A stretch of 64,000 nucleotides of DNA from the NCBI RefSeq assembly GCF_000269985.1, contig NC_016109.1, forward strand, positions 5,518,001-5,582,000, in the 5' to 3' direction. Both the position numbers and the translations under genes were made by a program. This DNA comes from Kitasatospora setae KM-6054. GTDB lineage: Bacteria > Actinomycetota > Actinomycetes > Streptomycetales > Streptomycetaceae. Positions 1-8,353 of this stretch are shown here, piece after piece (within the stretch, counting starts at the first letter, position 1; the number at the start of each line of letters is the position of its first letter). Below the pieces are notes generated by a model that saw only the letters and a list, made by a program, of their open reading frames with translations, did no database searches and was not told the DNA's origin.

Positions 1-336
1 CGCCAGCCAGCCGGTGCGGCAGCTCCCGTTGGTCTGGATCGCCACCCGCTCCAGGTGCGGCAGCCGGCTCAGCTCCACCATCGCCCGCCGGTACCAGCTC
101 CGCACCAGCCCCTCGCCCCACGGCGTGAACAGCACTGACAGCCGCCCGTGCCGGTACGCCGCCGCCCAGGCGGTGAACCGCTCCAGCGCCGCCCGGTCGG
201 CGCGCAGCAGCTCCGGGGTGTCGCGCCGCTTGGCGAACGGGCAGTACGGGCAGTCGTAGTCGCAGGAGGACAGCGGGCCCCGGTAGAGCACGCTCAGGTG
301 GTCGTCCACGGCGTCCACGGTGTTCACCTCGCTCAC
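1..336 (-). CDS. STM4011-family radical SAM protein (partial)
   Basis: The N-terminal 112 codons of a radical SAM enzyme are present; the gene runs off the left edge of the window. The start is taken as GTG at 336, which overlaps the stop codon of the upstream gene (GTGA), a coupling style repeated in this operon. The signature CDYDCPYC (Cys25, Cys29, Cys32) is the CX3CX2C motif that binds the 4Fe-4S cluster, and it is followed by PFAKRRDTPE and later VAIQTNGSCRTGW. The next gene is an STM4012-type HemN-like protein, and the five-gene order supports assignment to STM4011. The substrate is unknown. The fold and chemistry class are secure from the motif; the family name rests on context and recalled resemblance. 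Confidence 0.8.
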   Translation of the reverse strand, partial: MSEVNTVDAVDDHLSVLYRGPLSSCDYDCPYCPFAKRRDTPELLRADRAALERFTAWAAAYRHGRLSVLFTPWGEGLVRSWYRRAMVELSRLPHLERVAIQTNGSCRTGWLA

Positions 337-1676
337 TTGGCCTCGTACTCCGCCATCGCGGCGCGCGCCGCCGCCGAGAACAGCCGCGGGCCCACCGCGT
401 CCGACCAGGCCAGCCCCTCCGGGCTGAGCAGCAGCCGGCCCGCCGCCGGGTCGGCCAGCCAGCCGCGGGCGGCGAGCTCGGCCAGCTCGGCCGGGAAGTC
501 CAGCTCCGGGGTGCTGCCGAAGCGCTCCCGGTAGGCCGCCAGGTCGACGCCCTCGCCCTGCAGCAGCGACTGCACCAGGTGGCGGCGGCGGGTCTCCTCG
601 TCCGTCATCTCCCAGCCCAGCTCGGCCCGGGAGAAGTCCGGCGCGGCCACGTAGTCGTCGATGATCCGGCGCACCTCGCGGGCGTCCACCGCGTAGTCGA
701 ACGAGTAGTGCAGCCGCGAGGTGTACGAGCGCGCCCCGCAGCCCAGGCCCACCATGCCGTCGGTCTGGCAGGCGTACTCGCCCGCGCTCGCGCGCGCCGC
801 GCCCGCCCGGCGGAACATCCGCATCGACACCTGCTCGTAGCCCTCGGCCAGCAGGTGGTCGCGGCCCGCCCGGTACAGCGCCAGCCGCTGGGCGTCCCAC
901 GCCGGCTCCGCCGCGCCGGCCGCGCCGTGCCGGCCCAGGCCGGTCAGCGGGCGGACGTACAGCGGGTACAGGTACAGCTCCTCCGGCCGCCAGCGCAGCG
1001 CCGCGTCGAGGGACGCCACCCAGCTGGCCGGGGTCTGGCCCTCGATGCCGTAGATCAGGTCGACGTTCAGCACCGGGAAGCCGGCCGCCCGCACCCGCTC
1101 CAGCGCCGCCTCCACCGCCGCCCGCTTCTGCGGGCGCACCGCCGCCTTCGCCTCCCCGTCCAGGAACGACTGCACGCCGAGGCTGAGCCGGGTCGTCCCG
1201 CGCTCGGCCAGCACCCGCAGCCGGTCCGCCGTCGCGGTGTCCGGCGAGGCCTCCACCGAGAGCGGCACCGCCCGCAGGTCGACGCCCATCCGCGACTCGG
1301 CGATGTCGCACAGCCGCTCCAGCTCGGCCGCGCTCAGGTAGGTCGGCGTCCCGCCGCCGAACGCCGCCAGCGCGAACCGCGCCCCCGGCGCCAGCGCCTC
1401 GCGCACCTGCGCCGCCTGCCGCTCCAGCGCGTCCAGGTACGCCGTGGTCAACCCCTCCGGGCTGCCGATCCGGGTGAACAGGTTGCAGAACCCGCACCGC
1501 ACCTCGCAGAACGGCACGTGCAGGTACAGCGAGAGCGCGTCCTGCTTCTCGCCCCGCCACAGCTCGGCGAGCCGCGGCCGCTCCGGCAGCGGGCGGTACG
1601 CCGTCTTGTGCGGGTACGCGTAGACGTAACTCTGGTACGGGGACTCGGCGGTGGCGGTGGTGCTCGTCGGGGTCAT
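333..1676 (-). CDS. STM4012-family HemN-like radical SAM protein
   Basis: This 447-residue protein has the HemN-type radical SAM motif FCEVRCGFC (Cys57, Cys61, Cys64), followed by the glycine-rich FGGGTPTYLS segment typical of coproporphyrinogen III oxidase-like enzymes. It is probably not a true heme enzyme, because it sits inside a five-gene STM4011-4015 cluster. The ATG at 1676 is chosen because AGGAG lies five bases upstream and the start overlaps the stop of the preceding gene (ATGA); longer upstream frames have poor composition. The second radical SAM enzyme follows directly. The reaction and substrate are not known. Two radical SAM enzymes, a phosphatase/sulfatase-like enzyme and an ATP-grasp-like protein in one operon suggest a modification pathway, which is inference. 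Confidence 0.88.
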   Translation of the reverse strand: MTPTSTTATAESPYQSYVYAYPHKTAYRPLPERPRLAELWRGEKQDALSLYLHVPFCEVRCGFCNLFTRIGSPEGLTTAYLDALERQAAQVREALAPGARFALAAFGGGTPTYLSAAELERLCDIAESRMGVDLRAVPLSVEASPDTATADRLRVLAERGTTRLSLGVQSFLDGEAKAAVRPQKRAAVEAALERVRAAGFPVLNVDLIYGIEGQTPASWVASLDAALRWRPEELYLYPLYVRPLTGLGRHGAAGAAEPAWDAQRLALYRAGRDHLLAEGYEQVSMRMFRRAGAARASAGEYACQTDGMVGLGCGARSYTSRLHYSFDYAVDAREVRRIIDDYVAAPDFSRAELGWEMTDEETRRRHLVQSLLQGEGVDLAAYRERFGSTPELDFPAELAELAARGWLADPAAGRLLLSPEGLAWSDAVGPRLFSAAARAAMAEYEAK

Positions 1677-2506
1677 GCGGGCTCCTGCGGGGTGGCGGGG
1701 AGGGTGAAGTGCGCGTACGGGACGGTCCAGACCACCTCGTGGCCGATCCGGTGGCCGGTGTACCCGTCCTCGCCGTACGCGGTGCCGTGGTCCGAGCAGA
1801 CGATCGCGAAGCACGGGCGACGGGCGCTCATCGCCGCGAACAGCCTCCCCACGTGCGCGTCCACGTACTCCAGCGCGGCGGCGTGGGTCGCCCGGCTGTC
1901 CCCGTCGGCCCGGGTCGCGCCCGGCAGGTGGAACCAGTTCGGCTGGTGCAGCGCCGAGACGTTGACGAACAGGAACAGCGGGCGGTCCGGCGGCTGCTCG
2001 GCCGCGACCCGCTCCGCGACGGCCACCTGCGACTCGAAGGAGGTCGGCGACGGGACGCCCAGCTCCGGGGCCCAGTGGCTCTCCTGGAACAGGTTCGGCA
2101 GCACCGAGCCGAGCGCGCCCTGCTTGTTGAAGAACCCCACCCCGCCGACGCAGACCGTCCGGTACCCGGCCCCGGCGAGCGCCGTCGGCAGGTCCGGCGC
2201 GTCGAACACCCAGGTGCGCGGCTCGGTCGTCTCCGACCCGGCGAACCGGGCCGCGAACAGCCGCGGGTGCGGGCCGTCCGGCGAGGCGGGCGTGGGCAGG
2301 AACCCGGCCAGGATCGCCTGGTGCGCGGCGTACGTGAAACTGCCCGGCGAGTGCCGCCGCTCCCAGCCGGTGGGCGGCAGGACCTTCGCCAGGTTCGGCA
2401 GGCGGCCGGCCGCGAGCAGCTCGGCGGCGACGTCGTAGCGCAGCGTGTCGAGGGTGACCAGCAGCAGGTCGTGCGAGCCGACGACCCGGTTCATGTCGGG
2501 GATCAC
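1673..2506 (-). CDS. STM4013/SEN3800-family hydrolase (alkaline phosphatase/sulfatase superfamily)
   Basis: This 277-residue protein has the two metal-binding hallmarks of the alkaline phosphatase/sulfatase superfamily: LLLVTLDTLRYD near residues 14-25, with the Asp and Thr positioned as first metal ligand and nucleophile, and SDHG at about residues 238-241. No signal peptide is visible, so it should be cytoplasmic. The start is GTG at 2506, because GGAGG lies seven bases upstream and the codon overlaps the STM4014 stop. The ATG at 2494 has no ribosome binding site, although it would lose only four residues. It is expected to cleave a phosphate or sulfate ester, or transfer such a group, on an unknown substrate shared with its neighbours. 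Family assignment rests on motifs plus gene order. Confidence 0.85.
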   Translation of the reverse strand: MIPDMNRVVGSHDLLLVTLDTLRYDVAAELLAAGRLPNLAKVLPPTGWERRHSPGSFTYAAHQAILAGFLPTPASPDGPHPRLFAARFAGSETTEPRTWVFDAPDLPTALAGAGYRTVCVGGVGFFNKQGALGSVLPNLFQESHWAPELGVPSPTSFESQVAVAERVAAEQPPDRPLFLFVNVSALHQPNWFHLPGATRADGDSRATHAAALEYVDAHVGRLFAAMSARRPCFAIVCSDHGTAYGEDGYTGHRIGHEVVWTVPYAHFTLPATPQEPA

Positions 2507-3642
2507 GCGACCGCCTCCGCAGAGCGGGACAGCGGCCCGCGCGCCGGCGGGGGTCCGGGGGCCGGGGCGTAGGCCGGGGAGGCGAGCTGGGCGGCGTAGG
2601 TGTCGAGCCCCGGGGCCGGGCCCTCGGGGAGGCCGGGGAGGTTCGGCAGCAGGTCGCCGAAGGCGTTGACCTCGGCGACCAGGGTGCGGCGCCAGTGGGA
2701 GTGCGGGAGCAGGTCGACGCCGACCATGGGGGAGCGGGGGAAGCACCGGGCGGCGGCCTCGGCGGTGGCGAGCAGGGCGGGCCAGTGGTCGCCGGCCTCG
2801 GCCCGGGCCAGGGCGGTGTCGCCGCGCCGGCCGCCCAGGTGCAGGTTGGTCATCGGGTGGCGGCTGGTGCGGACCACCGCGTGGGTGGCCCGGCCGCCGA
2901 CCACCAGCACCCGCAGGTCGGCGGGCCGGCCGGCCTGGCCGGACTTCGGCACCCAGCGCTCGACGTGCAGCCCCTCGGGGGCGAGCCGGTCGACCAGGGC
3001 GGCGACCTCCGCCTCGGTGCGGTAGCGGCGGACGGTCAGCGAGTTGTGCAGCCCGTCCGGGGCGACCTCGACCGAGGCGGTGGCCTGGACCCGGCCGCGC
3101 GGCCCGTACTCCAGCGCCACCACGCCGGACGCCGACGAGCCGTGCACCGGCTTCAGGAACACCCGGCGCATCCCGGCCGCCGCCAGCCGCTCCCGCAGCT
3201 CGGCGTAGCCGGACGGGAGTCCGCCGGGCAGCGCGGGCGGCACCGGCACCCCGGCCGCCGCCAGCCGGGCGTGCGCGCGCCGCTTGTCGAACATGGCGGC
3301 GATCTCGTCCGGGTCGCCGAGCAGCCGCACCCCGGGCCGGGCGGCCAGCGCGCGCAGGGCCGCGGTGACGCCCGCGTACCAGGCGGGGCCGCCCTCGACC
3401 CGGGTCGGCGCGTAGCCGGGGCCGAGCGCGGGGCCGCGCAGCAGCAGGTCGGCCTCCGGGTCCTCGCCGGGCGAGTCGACCCGGACCACCGCGCCGGGCG
3501 GCAGCTCGTACCGCCCGCGCAGCACGGCCGCCCAGGGCAGCACGGCGGGTTCCGGCCGCCCGGCGGCGCGGGCCGCGGCGGCGAACAGGGTGACCCGGCG
3601 GTGCCCCGGGCAACCCAGGACGACCAGCTGGTGCGCGGTCAA
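2503..3642 (-). CDS. STM4014-family ATP-grasp-like protein
   Basis: This 379-residue protein starts at a TTG (3642) with GGGAGG seven bases upstream. It opens with HQLVVLGCPGHRR and in the middle carries VFLKPVHGSSASGVV, an ATP-grasp nucleotide-binding strand-loop (FLKP followed by a Ser/Gly-rich loop). Further on, around the position of acidic metal ligands, there is LVAEVNAFGDLLP. ATP-grasp enzymes join a carboxylate to an amine, thiol or hydroxyl through an acyl-phosphate. Within the STM4011-4015 operon it would be the ligase of the pathway. It is translationally coupled to the hydrolase gene downstream. The substrate is unknown, and the ATP-grasp assignment is by motif only. Confidence 0.82.
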   Translation of the reverse strand: MTAHQLVVLGCPGHRRVTLFAAAARAAGRPEPAVLPWAAVLRGRYELPPGAVVRVDSPGEDPEADLLLRGPALGPGYAPTRVEGGPAWYAGVTAALRALAARPGVRLLGDPDEIAAMFDKRRAHARLAAAGVPVPPALPGGLPSGYAELRERLAAAGMRRVFLKPVHGSSASGVVALEYGPRGRVQATASVEVAPDGLHNSLTVRRYRTEAEVAALVDRLAPEGLHVERWVPKSGQAGRPADLRVLVVGGRATHAVVRTSRHPMTNLHLGGRRGDTALARAEAGDHWPALLATAEAAARCFPRSPMVGVDLLPHSHWRRTLVAEVNAFGDLLPNLPGLPEGPAPGLDTYAAQLASPAYAPAPGPPPARGPLSRSAEAVA

Positions 3643-3691
3643 GACGGTGCCTCCCGGCGACTCGGAGATGGCGGCTGCTCGGAGCCGGCGG

Positions 3692-4642
3692 CTACTCGGA
3701 GATGGCGACGTAGCGCCAGTTGTCGCCCGGGTCCTCGGCGCCGGAGAGGTCGAGCTCGACGCCGGGCAGCGCGTCGCGCAGGCGCTGCTGCATGCCGGCG
3801 GTGAGGTAGTGGTGGTGCAGGTCCAGGGTCTTCAGGTGGGTGAGCGGCTGGCCCTCCAGCAGCGCCGCCGCGCCCTCGTCGGTGAACGCGCCCATCGACA
3901 GCGACAGGCCGGTCAGCCGGGGCACCACGGGCGCCCGGGCGACCAGTTCGGCGATCCGGTCCTGCAGCACCGAGTCCTGCAGGCCCAGGTGGGTCAGCGC
4001 GGGCAGCCGGGCGCCGGACAGGAACGGCGCGAGGTCCTCCAGCGTCCAGTCGCCGCCGTAGTTGTCGACGCCGAGCCACAGCTCCAGCCGCTCCAGCGCC
4101 GGGAAGTCGCAGGCGCCGACCGCCCGGACCACCGCGGCGGGCAGCCCGCCGGACTCGAAGCGCAGCGCCTTCAGCCGCTCGTGCCGCAGCGGCGTGAGGG
4201 CGAGCCGCTCGGTGTCCTCGTAGTCCTCGCTGGCGCCGCGCACCACCAGCTCCTCCAGCAGCGGGAAGGTCTCGAACACCGGCGTGACGTCGCACATCTG
4301 GATCCAGGAGATCTCGCACTCCTCGTACGTGACGTCGGCGAGGAACAGCGCGCGCAGCCCGGTCAGCCGGTCGGCGGCGCCGAGGATCAGCGGCAGCGCG
4401 ACGGACAGCGACTCCGGCTCCTCCGCGAACCAGCGGCCCAGCACCAGCGCGCCGACCTCGGACGGGTCGACGGCCGCCAGGAACTCGCCCCAGAGCGCGG
4501 CGAAGTCCTTCTCGTCGTCCCAGTCCAGGCCGATCCGCCAGGCGGTGCCGGCCGCGGGCGGCAGGTCGCCCTTCTCCTGCGCCGTGCGGAAGTCGGTGAC
4601 CGGGAGGCCGTGGAACTCCTTGGCGTGCTCGCTGATGGCCAT
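3692..4642 (-). CDS. STM4015-family leucine-rich-repeat protein
   Basis: The first gene of the operon encodes 316 residues. The ATG at 4642 is preceded by GAGGAG at good spacing. The N-terminus (MAISEHAKEFHGLPVTDF) and WRIGLDWDDEKDF are followed by a series of leucine-rich repeats with elements such as LPLLEELVVRG, LKALRFESGGLPAAV, FPALERLELWLG, LPALTHLGLQDS and LTHLKTLDLHHHYLT. LRR proteins are binding scaffolds, so this may recognise the substrate, recruit partners, or be the protein that is modified. It ends 49 bases before STM4014. The family name comes from the combined gene order. No catalytic motif is evident, and its role is open. Confidence 0.85.
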   Translation of the reverse strand: MAISEHAKEFHGLPVTDFRTAQEKGDLPPAAGTAWRIGLDWDDEKDFAALWGEFLAAVDPSEVGALVLGRWFAEEPESLSVALPLILGAADRLTGLRALFLADVTYEECEISWIQMCDVTPVFETFPLLEELVVRGASEDYEDTERLALTPLRHERLKALRFESGGLPAAVVRAVGACDFPALERLELWLGVDNYGGDWTLEDLAPFLSGARLPALTHLGLQDSVLQDRIAELVARAPVVPRLTGLSLSMGAFTDEGAAALLEGQPLTHLKTLDLHHHYLTAGMQQRLRDALPGVELDLSGAEDPGDNWRYVAISE

Positions 4643-4854
4643 GCGCTGCTCCTCGCTGGAGTGGTCGTGGTGCCGCTGTCGTGGTCCCGCCGGGGTGGTG
4701 CGCTGTCGCCCGCGGGGGCCGGAGACCTGTCTACCAGCCGCCCGTGACGTCCACCCGCGCGGACGACGCGACGGGCGCCCGGTTGTCGGTGGCACGGCCT
4801 AGTTTGCGGGGCACGGAGTTCGGCAGCGGGCCGGACCGGACCGCGGGAGGCCCC
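4643..4854. promoter_or_regulatory. Divergent control region of the STM4015 operon and the small-protein/DUF6745 pair
   Basis: This 212-base intergenic stretch lies between two divergently transcribed units and should hold both promoters. I did not find a convincing -35/-10 pair on either strand. The right-hand gene has GGGAGG four bases before its GTG start and the left-hand gene has GAGGAG before its ATG. Confidence 0.4.
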
Positions 4855-5181
4855 GTGTACCGCCAGGGTGACGTACTGATCGTTCCGGTCGAGCCGAGCG
4901 CCGTCCCGGCCTCCGCCGCGACCATGGCGCGCCAGCCGAGGGACGGCCGGGGCCGGCTGGTGCTGGCCCTCGGCGAGGTGACCGGGCACGCCCACGCGGT
5001 GCTCGGCCCGGGCGAACTCGTCCGCGAGGGCGGCCCGTTCTCGTTCGCCTGGCTGCACCTGCCGGAGGGCGGCAAGGTCGTGCACGAGGAGCACGCGACG
5101 ATCGCGCTGCCGGCCGGCTGGTTCCGGGTGGTCCGCCAGCGCGAGTACGCGCCCGGCGCCGTCCGGATGGTCGCCGACTAG
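4855..5181 (+). CDS. Small conserved His-rich protein paired with DUF6745
   Basis: This 108-residue protein starts at GTG 4855, with GGGAGG four bases upstream; a longer frame upstream lacks plausible sequence. It opens with VYRQGDVLIVPVE, then has VLALGEVTGHAHAVLGPGE, VVHEEHATIALPAGWFRVV and a C-terminal RQREYAPGAVRMVAD. The GHAH and HEEH pairs look like metal ligands on a small beta-rich, cupin-like fold; this is an inference from spacing, not a recognised domain. It lies 61 bases upstream of the DUF6745 gene in the same direction, so the two are probably co-transcribed. I recall similar small proteins beside DUF6745 genes, but no function is known to me. Confidence 0.8.
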   Translation: MYRQGDVLIVPVEPSAVPASAATMARQPRDGRGRLVLALGEVTGHAHAVLGPGELVREGGPFSFAWLHLPEGGKVVHEEHATIALPAGWFRVVRQREYAPGAVRMVAD

Positions 5182-5242
5182 CCTTCCCCGCCCCGACCCG
5201 ACACCCGTACCAGACGTACCAGACCCAGAATCCGGAGAACCG

Positions 5243-6352
5243 ATGAGCAGCCAGCTGACGGGCCGTCCCGCCGACCTCGCGGTGGCCCACTGGCGGGCCG
5301 TCGCCGCCGCCACCGGGCCCGCCGACCGGGCCACCGCCGAGCAGGCCGTCCGGGACGCCTACCGGGCCGCCGGGCTGGCCGAGCCGGTCGAGTTCCGCTG
5401 GCACCCCTCGCCGCGCGCCGCCGTCGCCGAACTCCTGGAGCGCCGGGCCGAGTTCGGGGCGAGCGTGCGCGAGCGGGTGCGCACCGCCGCCTGGGAGCGG
5501 GCCCGCGCCGGCGCCCTCGCCGCGCACGGCCCGGCCGGCTGGGCCGCGCTCTGGGCCACCACCGGCGCCGAGTTGGCCGCCACCACCGGGCTGCCCGCCG
5601 AGCGGGTCCGCACCGCGTTGCTCGACCACTTCGCCCCCGAGCCCGAGCCGATCACCGACTGGCAGGAGGCCCGCAAGCCCGAGAACAAGGCGGTCCGGGC
5701 GCTCGCCGCCGAACAGCGCGGCCGGGTCCGGCTGCTGCTGCTCGACGCGGTGGCCGGCCAGCACGACGCCGCCTGGCTCGCCGCCTTCGACACCGCCGGC
5801 ACCGGCGACGCCGCCCTCGCCGCGCTGGCCGCCGCCGCCCGGCAGACCGGCTGGTGGTGGCCGTACGAGCGGACCGTGCTGCTCAGCGAGCGCCCCGCCG
5901 CGCTGCACCGCGACGAGGCCGGCCGGCTCGACCGCGCCGACGGCCCCGCCCTCGCCTACGCCGACGGCTTCGCGCTGTACGCCTGGCGCGGCATGCCGGT
6001 CCCCGCCGACTTCCCGGCGCGGCTGACCGGGCTCACCCCCGAGCGGATCCGCGCCGAGGACAACGCCGAGCTGCGCCGGGTCATGCTGGAGCACTTCGGC
6101 TACGACCGCTACCTCGCCGAGTCCGGTGCCGAACCGCTGCACCGGGACGAGACCGGCGTGCTGTGGCGGATCCAACTCCCGGACGACGAACCGGTGGTGA
6201 TGGTCGAGGTGGTCAACTCCACCCCCGAGCCGGACGGCACCCACCGCACCTACTACCTGCGCGTCCCGCCCGGCACCCGCACCGCCCGGGCCGGCGTCGC
6301 CTGGACGTTCGGCGTCGAGGAGTCCGCGTACCGCCCGCAGCGCGAGACCTGA
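5243..6352 (+). CDS. DUF6745 domain-containing protein
   Basis: This 369-residue protein has an ATG at 5243 with GGAGA just upstream. The N-terminal half is alanine-rich and helical. The C-terminal half carries two copies of a short element, LHRDEAGRLDRADGPAL and LHRDETGVLWRI, and closes with VVMVEVVNSTPEPDGTHRTYYLRVPP followed by AWTFGVEESAYRPQRET. That ending is what I recognise as DUF6745. No catalytic residues can be assigned. It is the second gene of a pair transcribed away from the STM4011-4015 operon. Because DUF6745 proteins tend to be found with LRR proteins and the small GHAH/HEEH protein, a joint role is likely but unproven. Confidence 0.8.
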   Translation: MSSQLTGRPADLAVAHWRAVAAATGPADRATAEQAVRDAYRAAGLAEPVEFRWHPSPRAAVAELLERRAEFGASVRERVRTAAWERARAGALAAHGPAGWAALWATTGAELAATTGLPAERVRTALLDHFAPEPEPITDWQEARKPENKAVRALAAEQRGRVRLLLLDAVAGQHDAAWLAAFDTAGTGDAALAALAAAARQTGWWWPYERTVLLSERPAALHRDEAGRLDRADGPALAYADGFALYAWRGMPVPADFPARLTGLTPERIRAEDNAELRRVMLEHFGYDRYLAESGAEPLHRDETGVLWRIQLPDDEPVVMVEVVNSTPEPDGTHRTYYLRVPPGTRTARAGVAWTFGVEESAYRPQRET

Positions 6353-6554
6353 CCGGACGGCCGGGCTGGGCGGCCGGGCCCGGCGGCGTCGGGTGTCAAG
6401 GGTGCGGGCCGCCGATTCGGCTCCCGCCGCCCCGCCTCCGATTGGGAGGAATTCGCCGAAGCGGCACCGCTGTTCCGCAGGCGAGCGCCCCTGATATACC
6501 TCGGTGTCCAGGGGCAGGGACGACCCGCCCCCGACGAACAGGTGGTGACGTGCA

Positions 6555-7394
6555 GTGAAGCTCCTCCGCGTGGGCCCTGCGGGCGCAGAACGACCCGTCG
6601 TACTCGCACCCGACGGCACCGCCCGCGACCTGCGCCCGCTCACCCCCGACCTCGACGGCGCCTTCCTCGCGGCCCTCGACCCGGCGGCGCTCGACCTCGC
6701 GGCGCTCCCGGTCACCGACCTGGCCGGCGAGCGCGTCGGCCCGCCGGTCGCCCGCCCCGGCAAGATCGTCGGCATCGGCCTCAACTACCGCGACCACGCG
6801 GCCGAGGCGGGCGCCGCGATCCCGGCCGAGCCGGTGGTCTTCCTCAAGCCGACCAACACCCTGGTCGGCCCGAACGACCAGGTGCTCGTCCCGCGCGGCA
6901 GCGAGAAGACCGACTACGAGGTGGAACTCGCCGTCGTCATCGGCCGCACCGGCCGCTACCTGGAGACCCCGGCCGACGCCGCCGCGATCATCGCCGGCTA
7001 CGCGGCCGTCAACGACGTCACCGAGCGCGCCTTCCAGTTCGACCGCGGCGGCCAGTGGGACAAGGGCAAGTCCGCCGAGACCTTCACCCCGCTCGGCCCC
7101 TGGCTGGTCACCCCCGACGAGCTCGGCGACCCGCAGGCCCTCGACCTGCGCCTGTGGGTCAACGGCGAGCTCCGGCAGGACGGCAGCACCGCCGCGATGA
7201 TCTTCCCGGTGCACGAGACCGTCCGCTACCTCACCCACTTCATGCGCCTCGACCCCGGCGACATCGTCATCACCGGCACCCCCGCCGGCGTCACCCTCGG
7301 CCGCCCCGGCACCCCGTTCCTCCGGGCCGGCGACAAGGTCGCCCTCGAAGTCACCCGGCTCGGCCGCCAGGAGACCACGCTCGGCCAGGCGTAG
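6555..7394 (+). CDS. Fumarylacetoacetate hydrolase family protein
   Basis: This 279-residue cytoplasmic enzyme belongs to the FAH/2-hydroxyhepta-2,4-diene-1,7-dioate isomerase family. The core shows GKIVGIGLNYRDHAAEAG, PVVFLKPTNTLVGPNDQV, DYEVELAVVIG with the acidic Mg2+ ligands, and a C-terminal GDIVITGTPAGVTLG. Length and motifs match bacterial members that cleave or hydrate acylpyruvates and related keto acids; the real substrate cannot be read from the sequence. GTG 6555 is the first possible start after an in-frame TGA, and AGGTGG lies nine bases upstream. It converges with the TetR gene across a strong hairpin. Confidence 0.88.
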   Translation: MKLLRVGPAGAERPVVLAPDGTARDLRPLTPDLDGAFLAALDPAALDLAALPVTDLAGERVGPPVARPGKIVGIGLNYRDHAAEAGAAIPAEPVVFLKPTNTLVGPNDQVLVPRGSEKTDYEVELAVVIGRTGRYLETPADAAAIIAGYAAVNDVTERAFQFDRGGQWDKGKSAETFTPLGPWLVTPDELGDPQALDLRLWVNGELRQDGSTAAMIFPVHETVRYLTHFMRLDPGDIVITGTPAGVTLGRPGTPFLRAGDKVALEVTRLGRQETTLGQA

Positions 7395-7414
7395 CCCCCC
7401 GGGGGGACGGGTCG

Positions 7415-7453
7415 GGGGCGGAGCCAACGGCGGTCCCCGGGCCGCTCCGCCCC
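7415..7453. terminator. Bidirectional hairpin between convergent FAH and TetR genes
   Basis: GGGGCGGAGC (7415-7424) pairs perfectly with GCTCCGCCCC (7444-7453), and the 19-base centre can fold further. It lies between two convergent stop codons, so it probably terminates both genes. There is no clear T-tract. A CCCCCCGGGGGG palindrome sits just upstream at 7395-7406. Confidence 0.7.
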
Positions 7454-7455
7454 GG

Positions 7456-8214
7456 TCAGAGCCCCAGGTCCCGCAGGCGCGCGATCAGCACGCCCGCCGG
7501 GCTCTCCGCGGTCTCCAGCTGGAGCCAGCCGTGCAGCACCTCCGCGGTCTGGGCGTCGCGGACGGCGGTGGCCGCCGCCATCACGACGAACTGGTCGACC
7601 AGCCAGGCGCAGAGCGAGTCGGCCGGGATCTGCCGCCCCTCGTCGAGCCAGCTGATCGCGGAGGCTTCGACCACCGAGATCCAGGAGCGGACCAGCAGGG
7701 TCAGCCGCGGCCCGGCCTCCCGCACGCCCAGGTAGCGCAGGGTGCGCCGGAGCGCCGCGCGGCGGACGTCGTCGACGATCGCCGAGGTGCGGGCGGTCTC
7801 GACCACCGAGCCGCCGCGCAGCAGCGCGCCGTAGCCGGCGGCGTGCTCGCCGACGAAGTCGAAGTAGCGGTGCAGCACGGCGCCGAGCTGCTGGGTGGGG
7901 GTGCCGTCGGTGGGTTCGACGGTGAAGCGGGTGGTGAGCTCGGAGGCGGCGCTGCGCAGCGCCGCCTCGTACAGCTGCTGCTTGCCGCCGGCGAAGTAGC
8001 GGTAGACCAGCGGCCGGGAGGCCCCGGCGGCCTCGGCGACGTCGTCGAGCGAGACCTCCTCGGGCGGGCGGGAGGCGAACAGCTCCAGGGCGACGGCGAT
8101 CAGCTGCTCGCGCCGTTGCTGGACGGGCAGGCGCCGGTAGGCGGCGCGGCGGGGGCGCTGCGCGGCGGTGGGGTCGTCGACGGGCTCCTCGACGGGGGAG
8201 GGGGTCGCTGCCAT
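7456..8214 (-). CDS. TetR/AcrR-family transcriptional regulator
   Basis: This 252-residue protein has an N-terminal TetR helix-turn-helix: RREQLIAVALELFASRPPEEVSLDDVAEAAG then ASRPLVYRYFAGGKQQLYEAAL, at about residues 33-85. The rest is a helical ligand-binding and dimerisation domain that cannot be linked to a specific effector. ATG 8214 is preferred to longer upstream frames because the N-terminus then begins normally for the family and because TACCCT lies seven bases upstream with no ribosome binding site, suggesting a leaderless transcript. The neighbouring divergent rhomboid-like gene is a possible target, since TetR regulators often control adjacent genes. Confidence 0.9.
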   Translation of the reverse strand: MAATPSPVEEPVDDPTAAQRPRRAAYRRLPVQQRREQLIAVALELFASRPPEEVSLDDVAEAAGASRPLVYRYFAGGKQQLYEAALRSAASELTTRFTVEPTDGTPTQQLGAVLHRYFDFVGEHAAGYGALLRGGSVVETARTSAIVDDVRRAALRRTLRYLGVREAGPRLTLLVRSWISVVEASAISWLDEGRQIPADSLCAWLVDQFVVMAAATAVRDAQTAEVLHGWLQLETAESPAGVLIARLRDLGL

Positions 8215-8221
8215 GCGTGCC

Positions 8222-8227
8222 AGGGTA
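8222..8227 (-). promoter_or_regulatory. Candidate -10 (TACCCT) of leaderless TetR gene
   Basis: TACCCT on the minus strand ends seven bases before the ATG at 8214, and no purine-rich ribosome binding site lies between them. Transcription would start at or next to the start codon. No good -35 is visible. Confidence 0.45.
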
Positions 8228-8353
8228 GACCTCGGGCGGCCCGCCGCACCCCCTCCGCACGGCCGCCACCGGCGGGTTCCCGCCGGGCGGGGCCGCCCCG
8301 GCGGCGGCAGACTGTGGGCAGGTCTCGGGTCACGTCGTGGCGAGGAGCGGCCG

